From JACVRW01 sp963751835 (GTDB lineage Bacteria > Actinomycetota > Thermoleophilia > Solirubrobacterales > Thermoleophilaceae): a stretch of DNA of 64,000 nucleotides. The stretch lies in assembly GCA_963751835.1 (NCBI GenBank), contig CAVVWD010000011.1, positions 248,001 to 312,000 of the forward strand, given 5' to 3'. Below are positions 8,774-16,087 of this stretch, in pieces. Both the position numbers and the translations under genes were made by a program. Under the pieces are notes generated by a model. It was not told the DNA's origin and did not search any database. It saw only the letters and a program-made list of their open reading frames with translations. The stretch's first letter is position 1; each line of letters begins with the position of its first letter.

Positions 8774-9739
8774 CTACAGGGCGTTTATTAGGTTCGTCTT
8801 GAGCTTTTGTTCGCAGAATGCGGCTTCCAGCGCGGTTCTCGTGAGCTCCCGGAGGGCCTCCTCACTGAACCCGAGCCGCTCCGCGCAGATCGCGTACTCG
8901 CCGCCGATCGAGGCGCCGAACCACGGCGGGTCGTCCGATCCGAGCGTCACGGGCACGCCCGCCGCCCGCAGCGCGGTCAGCGGGTGCTCCTCGTAGCTGG
9001 GGTAGAGGCCCAGCACGACGTTGCTCGTCGGGCAGCACTCGAGCACGATCCCGCGCTCGGCCAGCTCCTCGACGAGCGCGGGATCCTCGATCGACCGGAC
9101 GCCGTGGCCGATGCGGGTAATCGGCAGCGTGAGCGCCGCGCGAACGCTCTCGGGGCCCGCCCACTCGCCGGCGTGCACGCTGCAGCCGAGGCCCGCCTCG
9201 GCGGCGATCGCGAAGGGCTCGGCGAAGGCGTCTGCCGGGAAGTTCTCCTCATCGCCGGCCATCTGGAAGCCCACGACGTACGTGTGGGGGCGCGCCGCCG
9301 CGTGGCGCGCCACGCGAATCGCCCGCTCCACACCGAAATTGCGTACGGCGGTGATGAGGAGGCGCGCCTCGATGCCGTGCTCGGCGCGGGCGTCGTCGAT
9401 GCCGCGGGCGATGCCGTCGAGGTGGTCCGCGTCGCTCAGGCCGACGAGCGCGGCGTGGTCGGGGGACACGAGCAGCTCGACGTAGACCGCCGCCTCGGCG
9501 GCGCAGCGGGCGAGGTACTCGTAGGTCACGTCGCGGTAGTCCTCGCCGGTCCGGATCACGGTGGCGGCGAGGTCGTAGGCGCGCAGGAAGTCGAGGAAGT
9601 CCGTGTACGCGAAGCGCTCAGGCGACGCGAACAGGCCTTCCGGGACGGGCAGCCCGTTGCGCTCGGCGAGCCGGCGGATCAGGTCCGGAGTGGCCGTCCC
9701 CTCGAGATGGACGTGGAGCTCGGCCTTGGGAACGCTCAC
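8774..9739 (-). CDS. add: adenosine deaminase
   Basis: This zinc enzyme converts adenosine to inosine (some relatives act on adenine). Zinc and catalytic motifs are clear: HVHLEG at residues 9-14, HAGE in the middle, IGHGVR, and GSDDPPWFG near residue 285. The 321-residue length is typical. The GTG start is chosen because GGAGG lies 7-8 bases upstream and the TGA of the preceding gene overlaps it (GTGA). Open frame continues upstream but only reads the end of the phosphorylase gene. The product inosine would feed the nucleoside phosphorylase two genes upstream. Confidence 0.93.
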   Translation of the reverse strand: MSVPKAELHVHLEGTATPDLIRRLAERNGLPVPEGLFASPERFAYTDFLDFLRAYDLAATVIRTGEDYRDVTYEYLARCAAEAAVYVELLVSPDHAALVGLSDADHLDGIARGIDDARAEHGIEARLLITAVRNFGVERAIRVARHAAARPHTYVVGFQMAGDEENFPADAFAEPFAIAAEAGLGCSVHAGEWAGPESVRAALTLPITRIGHGVRSIEDPALVEELAERGIVLECCPTSNVVLGLYPSYEEHPLTALRAAGVPVTLGSDDPPWFGASIGGEYAICAERLGFSEEALRELTRTALEAAFCEQKLKTNLINAL

Positions 9740-11054
9740 CGAAGCACCTCCACGACCGGGGGCGGCGCGGCACCCGGGCTCTCCGAGCGTGAACGCGGCG
9801 CGCAGCGACTCGGCCGCACGCGCCGGCCGCCTCACGGTCGGCGGCGTGCACCAGCGCCAGCGGGCGCCCGCCGGGCTCGACGGTCTCGCCGGGCGCGGCC
9901 ACCTCCGTCAGCCCGACCGCGTGATCGACCGGATCGGTCTCGCGCGTGCGCCCGCCGCCGAGCGCGACCACCGCCAGCCCGACCGCGCGCACGTCGACGC
10001 TCGCGACGCTCCCGGCCTCGGCGGGCTCCGCCGCCACCGTAACCGGAGCGGCGCCGAGGTGGGTGTCGGGCCTCTCGAGCAGGTCGCCGGGCCCGCCCAG
10101 CTCCCGGACCATCGCGGCAAAGCGCTCCGCCGCCGTTCCGCTCGCGAGGGCTTGCTCGGCGGCCGCCCGCGCCCGGTCCTCGTCCGGCTCGACGCCGCCG
10201 AGGCGCAGCAGCTCGGCGCTCAGGGAGAGCGTGACCTCGAGGAGCCGCTCGTCGCGCGCCGCGCCGGTGAGGTTGTCGATCGACTCGCGCACCTCGACCG
10301 CGTTGCCGGCCGCGCGGCCGAGCACGCGGTCCATGTCGGTCAAGAGAGCCGACGTGGGCAGGCCGTTTCCGCGGGCCACGTCGACTATCGAGCGGGCGAG
10401 CTCCGACGCGGCCTCGCGGCCCGGCAGGAATGCCCCCGATCCGACCTTCACGTCCATCACCAGCGCGTCCAGTCCGGCGGCCAGCTTCTTCGACAGGATC
10501 GAGGCGGTGATCAGCGGGATCGACTCGACGGTGCCGGTGGCGTCGCGGATCGCGTACAGCCGCTTGTCGGCGGGCGCCAGCGCGGCGGTCTGGCCCACGA
10601 TCGCGCAGCCCGCGCTCGCCACGGCGCGGCGGAAGGCCTGGGGGTCCGGCGCTGTGTCGTAGCCCGGGATGGCCTCGAGCTTGTCGAGCGTGCCGCCGGT
10701 GTGGCCGAGGCCACGGCCGGAGATCATCGGGACGGCGCCGCCGCACGCCGCGACGATCGGGGCGAGCAGGAGGCTGACCTTGTCGCCCACGCCGCCCGTG
10801 GAGTGCTTGTCGAGCGCCGGGCCCGGCAGGCCGGCGCCCGACCAGTCGAGCACCTCCCCCGAGCGGGTCATCGCCCCGGTGAGGGCCACGCGCTCGGCCG
10901 CGCTCATCCCACGGAGCACGATCGCCATCGCCAGCGCGCCGACCTGGGCATCGCTGACCGAGCCGTCCGAGACGCCCGCGACCAGGAAGCGGATCTCCTC
11001 GTCGGTCAGCTCGCCGCCGTCGCGCTTGGTGCGGATCAGCTCCGGAACCAGCAC
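9736..11054 (-). CDS. deoA: thymidine/pyrimidine-nucleoside phosphorylase (two frameshifts near the 3' end)
   Basis: This enzyme cleaves thymidine, deoxyuridine or uridine with phosphate. KHSTGGVGDK, the phosphate-binding signature, is near residue 85, and GRGLGHTGGTLDK follows. Without repair the frame would run far into the deaminase gene. Two extra bases, near 9820-9826 and 9777-9786, restore RAAESLRAAFTL then ESPGAAPPPVVEVLR with a TGA that overlaps the next GTG. The length, 2 over a multiple of three, fits two insertions. GTG at 11054 is preferred because GGAG lies 8 bases upstream. A TTG at 11069 is the alternative start. Confidence 0.85.
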
Positions 11055-11058
11055 CGGC

Positions 11059-11871
11059 TCAGGCTCCAAGGCGCTCGACGAAGCGCACCAGGAGCGGCGC
11101 GAGGTTCTGCGCTGCGCGCGCGGCGTCGCGCAGCGTCTGCTCGTGGCTCAGCGGCTCGTCGGCCATTCCCTCGGCGTAGTTGGTTATCGCGGACACCGCC
11201 ACCACGCGCATGCCGCAGTGGCGCGCCACGATCGTCTCGTGGACGGTCGACATGCCGACCGCGTCGGCGCCGAGCGTCCGGAAGGCGCGGATCTCGGCGG
11301 GCGTCTCGAAGCTCGGCCCGCCGACGGCGAGGTACACGCCCTCGGCAAGCCCGATGCCCAGCTCGCGGGCCGCGGCCTGCAGCTCGGCGCGCAGGCCGGG
11401 GTCGTACGCGTCGCGCAGGCTCGGAAAGCGCGGGCCGAGGTCGTCCTCGTTCGGTCCCGTGAGCACGTTGGTCCCGCTCAGGTTCAGGTGATCGGTGATC
11501 AGCATCAGCTCGCCCGGGCCGACCTCGCGGCGCAGCGATCCCGCGGCGTTGGTGAGCACGAGGGTCTCGGCACCCGCGGTGGACAGCGCGCGCACGGGGT
11601 CGCGGAGCTCGTCGACGGGGCCGCCCTCGTAGAGATGGGCGCGCCCCTGGAGCAGGGCCACGGGCACGCCGCCGATCTCCCCCACGACCGCCCGGCCGCC
11701 GTGGCCCTCCACGGTCGGCCGCGGGAAGCCGGGCAGTTCCTCGTAGGGGATCTCCGTGGGCTCGCCCACGGCCTCGGCCACCGCTCCGAGCCCCGATCCG
11801 AGCACGACTCCAAGCTTCGGCCGCAGGCCGCCGCGTTCCTCGAGCACCCGCGCCGCCTCGCGCCAGCTCAC
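11059..11871 (-). CDS. purine nucleoside phosphorylase (trimeric PNP type)
   Basis: Phosphorolysis of inosine/guanosine (and the deoxy forms) gives the base plus ribose-1-phosphate. The 270-residue protein has VVLGSGLGAVAEAV, the phosphate-loop signature, and VEGHGGRAVVG, LQGRAHLYEGG, LTNAAGSLRREVG, GGPSFETPAEI and SAITNYAEG. The Asn of ITNYA is the purine-binding residue of trimeric enzymes. The GTG start is set by the GTGA overlap with the upstream stop. Four bases separate its stop from the next GTG. It takes the inosine made by the deaminase in the same operon. Confidence 0.93.
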   Translation of the reverse strand: MSWREAARVLEERGGLRPKLGVVLGSGLGAVAEAVGEPTEIPYEELPGFPRPTVEGHGGRAVVGEIGGVPVALLQGRAHLYEGGPVDELRDPVRALSTAGAETLVLTNAAGSLRREVGPGELMLITDHLNLSGTNVLTGPNEDDLGPRFPSLRDAYDPGLRAELQAAARELGIGLAEGVYLAVGGPSFETPAEIRAFRTLGADAVGMSTVHETIVARHCGMRVVAVSAITNYAEGMADEPLSHEQTLRDAARAAQNLAPLLVRFVERLGA

Positions 11872-12773
11872 GGTGTGTCCAGGTCGAAGGCGAGCGGCAG
11901 CAGCGCACCGATCGTGGTCGTCTCGAGCGGCCCGCCGGGCCGGCCGAGATACACGGGCGTGTCAGCGCCTCCGAGCTCGGACAGGCGCTGGCGGCAGCCG
12001 CCGCACGGCGGGCAGATGTCCATCCGCTCGGCCGTCACGGCGACCGCCGCGATGCGCGTCTCGCCGGCTGCCACGAGCGCGCCGATCGCAGAGGTCTCGG
12101 CACACTGGCCCTGCGGGTAGGAGGCGTTCTCCACGTTGGCGCCCGTGTGGATCCCGCCACCCTCCGCCAGCAGGGCCGCTCCGACCCTGAAGTTCGAATA
12201 GGGGGCGTAGGCTCGCTGCATCGCCTCCGCTGCGGCGCGCAGCAGCAGCTCCGGGGAGTCGAGCAGGAGGTCGGAGTAGCTCTGGGCCACCAGCGCGTCG
12301 TCATCGACCTCGAGCTCGGCGCGCAGCCTGGCCACCTTGGCGTGCTCGCCGGCAAGGTCGGAGCCGGCCGCTGCGACCGCCTCGAGCTCCAGGAAACTCC
12401 CGAGCCCCTCGACCTCGTCGAGGTGGATGCGGACACCGTCGAGCAGCAGCAGGCGCCGGCGCTTCTCCACCACGACGAGCGTCCCGAGCGCCGCGTCGAG
12501 CGCCTCGCGCAGCCCGGCGGCGGAGCCGGCGGGCACGCGCCGGTAGCTGCTCGTGCGCGCCCCCGCTTCGTCGGCGCGCCGGTACTGGATCAGCTCGTCC
12601 TCCCCGGGCTCCTGCTCGCGCAGCTTGAGCCTGCCGCGCGCGCGTGTGAAGTAGGTGTCGCGCTGTGAGATGTCCCCGCGGTCCTCCGCCCCGAGGCCGA
12701 GCGCGAGCTCGAGCGTGCGGCCCGGGTCGCGGACGCGCGCCTTGATCTCGATGTTGCGGCTGGGTGCGGTCAA
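11868..12773 (-). CDS. CYTH-domain/cytidine deaminase fusion protein
   Basis: First gene of the salvage operon, 301 residues from a TTG start. Residues 1-~170 form a CYTH (class IV cyclase/thiamine-triphosphatase-like) domain with the diagnostic EIKAR at 9-13, YFTRARGRLKLRE near 41-53 and YRRV later, all residues that bind triphosphate. Residues ~174-301 are a cytidine deaminase with PYSNFRVGAAL, CAET at 224-227 and CPPCGGC at 254-260, giving the zinc Cys/Glu/Cys/Cys set. The usual CAER is CAET here, but the proton-shuttling Glu is kept. No frameshift or linker is visible, so the fusion looks genuine. Cytidine deamination is well supported; the CYTH substrate is unknown. Confidence 0.85.
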   Translation of the reverse strand: MTAPSRNIEIKARVRDPGRTLELALGLGAEDRGDISQRDTYFTRARGRLKLREQEPGEDELIQYRRADEAGARTSSYRRVPAGSAAGLREALDAALGTLVVVEKRRRLLLLDGVRIHLDEVEGLGSFLELEAVAAAGSDLAGEHAKVARLRAELEVDDDALVAQSYSDLLLDSPELLLRAAAEAMQRAYAPYSNFRVGAALLAEGGGIHTGANVENASYPQGQCAETSAIGALVAAGETRIAAVAVTAERMDICPPCGGCRQRLSELGGADTPVYLGRPGGPLETTTIGALLPLAFDLDTP

Positions 12774-12840
12774 GGTGCGGGCGAATCTATCGATCCGCGC
12801 GCACGCGGCCGAGCGGCGCGCTTGCGGTTATCTTCGCCCC
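12774..12840. promoter_or_regulatory. divergent promoter region of the salvage operon and upp
   Basis: This 67-bp gap separates the TTG start of the fusion gene and the ATG of upp. On the minus strand a TAGATT hexamer (12785-12790) is 11 bases before the TTG. On the plus strand TTATCT (12828-12833) is 7 bases before the ATG. No convincing -35 boxes are seen. Both would give very short leaders. Confidence 0.45.
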
Positions 12841-13470
12841 ATGCCGCAGCGCGTAGTGGTTGTCGACCACCCCGTTCTGGCGGACCGGCTCTCCGTCCTG
12901 CGCGATCGCTCGACCGGGCACGGCGCTTTCCGCCAGGCACTGTTCGAGGCCTCCGCGATCCTGGCGGTCGAGGCGGCTCGCGACCTGCCTGTGGAGGAGG
13001 TGGAGATCGAGACGCCGCTCGAGCGGACCACCGGCAGCCGGCTGCCGAAGGAGATCGCCGTCGTGCCGGTCCTGCGCGCGGGCCTCGGCATGGTGGACGC
13101 CTTCCTACGGCTCCTGCCCGACGCCCGCGTGGGCCACCTGGGGCTGTACCGCGACGAGGAGACCCACGAGCCGTTCGAGTACTACGAGCGGCTGCCGCCG
13201 CGGCTCGACGACGCGTTCGTGTTCGTGGTCGATCCGATGCTCGCGACCGGCGGAAGCGCCGTGCACGCGCTCGACCGGCTGAAGGCGCGCGGTGCCACGC
13301 GGCTCTCGCTGGTGTGCCTGGTGGTGGCGCCCGAGGGCCTCGCCGCCGTGGAGCAGCATCACCCGGAGGTGCCCGTCTGGACCGCCGTGATCGACCGCGA
13401 GCTCGACGAGAACGCCTACATCCGCCCCGGCCTCGGCGATGCCGGCGACCGCGTGTTCGGCACGGACTGA
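12841..13470 (+). CDS. upp: uracil phosphoribosyltransferase
   Basis: This enzyme makes UMP from uracil and PRPP. The 209-residue length is standard. VPVLRAGLGMVD and FVVDPMLATGGSA (the PRPP-binding loop) are unmistakable, and the C-terminal RPGLGDAGDRVFGT binds uracil. Open frame continues upstream without a plausible start or conserved sequence, so the ATG is chosen. It is transcribed divergently from the cluster whose phosphorylase would release uracil, giving a complete uracil-salvage step. Confidence 0.95.
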   Translation: MPQRVVVVDHPVLADRLSVLRDRSTGHGAFRQALFEASAILAVEAARDLPVEEVEIETPLERTTGSRLPKEIAVVPVLRAGLGMVDAFLRLLPDARVGHLGLYRDEETHEPFEYYERLPPRLDDAFVFVVDPMLATGGSAVHALDRLKARGATRLSLVCLVVAPEGLAAVEQHHPEVPVWTAVIDRELDENAYIRPGLGDAGDRVFGTD

Positions 13471-13488
13471 TCGCCGCCGACGCGCCGC

Positions 13489-14781
13489 TCAGCCGCGCGC
13501 AAGCCGAGCCGAGAGGCCGACGCTCGGCTCGCCCGGCCGCGCGGCGAAGCGCTCGTCGAGCGCGACGCCTGCCACCCAGGCGACCTGGCCGCCCGACTCC
13601 ACCACCGGGAGCGTGTGCCGCAGGGCGCGCGGGATCTTGCGGTCGGTGAAGAGGTCCTGCAGCGTCTTGGTGCCGCCAAGACCGAGCGGCCGCATCCGGT
13701 CTCCCTCACGCCAGGCACGCACGGTCGCGCCGGGAACGAGCGACGCGGCCGAGACCGACACGTCGCCAGGCGAGTCCGGCTCCGCCTCGATCTCCCAGTC
13801 GCCAAAGCGCGCCCGGCCGGGAACCGGGAGCGGCGCCGGCGCAGGCGGCTCGGGCTCCTCGGCGGACGTGAAGCGCAGCGTGCCGTACTCGGCCACCGCG
13901 CGCAGCCCGCCGCCGAGGTCGAGCGACGCCGTGCCGCGCTCGCCGAGCGCGAGGATCTCCGCTGCCTCGCGGCGGCTGAGGGAGGGCGGTCCGGCGCCCG
14001 AGGGGGCGGCCCGCCCGGCGAGCTCGCGCAGGACAAGCCGCCGCACTGCCGGCGGGTGCTCGCGCAACGCGGCAAGCGAGACGGCCGGACCGCCGCCGAG
14101 CTCGTCGAGCGCCGCCTCGACGGCGCCCTCGAGTAGGTCGGCCTCCTCTCGGAGCTGCCACGCCGTCTCGGCGATCGTGCGCTCCGCCGCCGGGCCGATC
14201 TCCCGCAGCGCCCCCAGCAGGTCATGCCGGACGCGTGCGCGGGCGAAGCGCCGGTCGGCGTTCGAGGGGTCCTCGCGCCAATCGAGCCCTCGATTGCGGA
14301 GGTAGCCGCGGACCTCTTCGCGCGTGACCGCGAGCAGCGGGCGCACGAGCCGTCCGCGGCGCGGGGCCATGCCGTGGAGCGAGCGCGAGCCGGGCGACAC
14401 GGCCAGCCGGTACAGGACCGTCTCGGCCTGGTCGCTCGCGGTGTGCGCAGCCGCGTAGTCGCGCTCGGCCATGCGCTCGGCCAGCGTGTAGCGGGCCTCG
14501 CGCGCCCGCTCCTGGAGGTTGCCGCCCTCCGGCAGCTCGACCCGCTCCGCGTTGAGCGGCACGCCGAGCCGCTCGCAGAGCTCCCGCACGAACGTCTCGT
14601 CAGCATCCGCTCCGTCGCGAAGCCCGTAGTTCACGTGCAGGGCGGAGACACGCGCGTCGAGTCGGAGGGCCACGTCCAGGAGGCAGATGGAGTCCCCGCC
14701 TCCCGAGAGCAACACGAGGAGCGGCTCGCCGGGGCGCACGAGGCCGCTCGCGCGCGCGGCGTCGAGCGGGGCCTCGCTCAC
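13489..14781 (-). CDS. tilS: tRNA(Ile)-lysidine synthase
   Basis: TilS modifies C34 of the CAU anticodon of tRNA-Ile2 to lysidine, so that it reads AUA. The N-terminal PP-loop motif LLSGGGDS (residues ~23-30) binds ATP. HVNYGLRDGADADE, AHTASDQAETVLYRL and RPLLAVTREEVRGYL are typical of the family. The C-terminal ~170 residues include the TilS substrate-binding region (GDRMRPLGLGGTKTLQDLF near 360-378). Its GTG overlaps the cyclase stop by 4 bp (GTGA), so both are co-transcribed. Its stop is 18 bp from the convergent upp stop. Confidence 0.92.
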   Translation of the reverse strand: MSEAPLDAARASGLVRPGEPLLVLLSGGGDSICLLDVALRLDARVSALHVNYGLRDGADADETFVRELCERLGVPLNAERVELPEGGNLQERAREARYTLAERMAERDYAAAHTASDQAETVLYRLAVSPGSRSLHGMAPRRGRLVRPLLAVTREEVRGYLRNRGLDWREDPSNADRRFARARVRHDLLGALREIGPAAERTIAETAWQLREEADLLEGAVEAALDELGGGPAVSLAALREHPPAVRRLVLRELAGRAAPSGAGPPSLSRREAAEILALGERGTASLDLGGGLRAVAEYGTLRFTSAEEPEPPAPAPLPVPGRARFGDWEIEAEPDSPGDVSVSAASLVPGATVRAWREGDRMRPLGLGGTKTLQDLFTDRKIPRALRHTLPVVESGGQVAWVAGVALDERFAARPGEPSVGLSARLARG

Positions 14782-15974
14782 GAGCCCTCCCGCGGCGTGG
14801 CCCGAAAGAGCTGATGGGGCTCGTGGAAGCCCTTGAGCTTGACCTGGCCGATCGCCTCGAACGCGAGCTGCGACCCGCCGCCGACGGAGTCGACGACGGC
14901 GTCGCTCACGAGCACTTCGCCGCCGCGGGCGCGGGCCACGACCCGCGATGCGAAGTTGACCTCGCGGCCGAAGTAGTCACCGTCGCGATAGAGGGCGATG
15001 CCGAAGTGGATGCCGATGCGCGGCTCGGGGCGCTCCTTCCACTGGCCCGTGAAGCCGACCGCCCAGTCGACGAGAGCGGGTGCGTCGTGGCCAACGAGCA
15101 TGACCTCGTCGCCGATCGTCTTGACCACGCGCGCGTCCTCGGGGAGGGAGCTCGACACGCCCTCGACGAAACGCTCGACGGAGGACAGCGCCTCCTCCTC
15201 GCCCTCCTCCTCGGTGAAGCGCGTGTAGCCGGCGAGGTCCGCGAACGCGATCGCCACCCGCACCCGGCCCAGCGCCGATTCCTCTTCCTCGAGCTCGGCC
15301 TCCATGTGCCCGACCACGTCCTGCTCTACGAAGTGGCCGAGGTAGCGCTGGTGCATGTAGTCCATGAGCGGCGAGGCCAGCGGCAGCAGGTCACGCGCCA
15401 GCCCCTCCATCTCCTCGGCGATCTGGAGCCCCGGCACGCCCTCGCGCATGAGCGGCTCGTGCACGTACAGATGAAAGAGGCGGACCTCGGCGTCGGCGAC
15501 CTGCGCGAGCGCCTGCCCGTAGACCCGCATCAGCTGCAGGAGAGCCACGAGCGGGAAGCCCGCCTCGAGCACCGAGGCGAGGTAGCGGAGCGCCTCGACG
15601 TCATCCTCGCCCAGCTGCTCGAGGCCCTCGCGGGGCAGGCCGAGGCTCATCCAGCAGCGCTCGATCAGCTCCTCGTCGAGGCCGGTCTCCTTCGACGCCT
15701 CCTTCAGTGAGATGACGTGCTCGGGCGGGCTGAAGATCTCCTCGATGTAGCCGTAGGCGAGCCGCCCCTGCCGGCCCGCCTCCCTGATGTGCTCGAGCCT
15801 GTGCCCGCGCTGGCGCAGGCGGGCGACGATGCGTGCGTGCGCAACCGCCGCCCGCGTCCAGACGCCCTTGCCGTCGACCTCCGGGATGACGCCCGACTGC
15901 GCCCAGCGGCGCAGCGTCGCCGGCGTGACGCCGACCCGCTCGGCGGCTTCTTTGAGGCTGAGTACTTCGTCCAT
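14778..15974 (-). CDS. MerR-type HTH fused to class III adenylate/guanylate cyclase
   Basis: The protein has 398 residues from ATG at 15974; an in-frame GTG at 16004 is possible but adds non-conserved residues. Residues 1-65 are a MerR-like helix-turn-helix (LSLKEAAERVGVTPATLRRW). A helical middle region of ~130 residues follows. The C-terminal ~180 residues are a class III cyclase: IAFADLAGYTRFTEEEGEE with the first metal Asp, VKTIGDEVMLV with the second, and FGREVNFASRVVARA with the Asn/Arg transition-state residues. All key residues seem present, so it may be active. DNA binding coupled to cAMP synthesis is inference. It shares a message with tilS. Confidence 0.85.
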   Translation of the reverse strand: MDEVLSLKEAAERVGVTPATLRRWAQSGVIPEVDGKGVWTRAAVAHARIVARLRQRGHRLEHIREAGRQGRLAYGYIEEIFSPPEHVISLKEASKETGLDEELIERCWMSLGLPREGLEQLGEDDVEALRYLASVLEAGFPLVALLQLMRVYGQALAQVADAEVRLFHLYVHEPLMREGVPGLQIAEEMEGLARDLLPLASPLMDYMHQRYLGHFVEQDVVGHMEAELEEEESALGRVRVAIAFADLAGYTRFTEEEGEEEALSSVERFVEGVSSSLPEDARVVKTIGDEVMLVGHDAPALVDWAVGFTGQWKERPEPRIGIHFGIALYRDGDYFGREVNFASRVVARARGGEVLVSDAVVDSVGGGSQLAFEAIGQVKLKGFHEPHQLFRATPREGS

Positions 15975-16045
15975 GGGGTCAGGCCTCGCATCCGAGCATG
16001 TCACAGCATGCGCGGATGCATCCGCGCCCGCCGCGAGGAGTCAAA

Positions 16046-16051
16046 TAGGAT
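16046..16051 (+). promoter_or_regulatory. candidate -10 hexamer (TAGGAT) of the double-Rossmann reductase gene
   Basis: TAGGAT lies 36 bases before the TTG start at 16088. The intervening leader carries GGAGTGGAGG, a strong ribosome-binding site. The hexamer matches the recurring TAGNNT pattern seen upstream of other genes here. Confidence 0.35.
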
Positions 16052-16087
16052 CGGCGCCGCAGTCCCACACCTGGGAGTGGAGGATTC

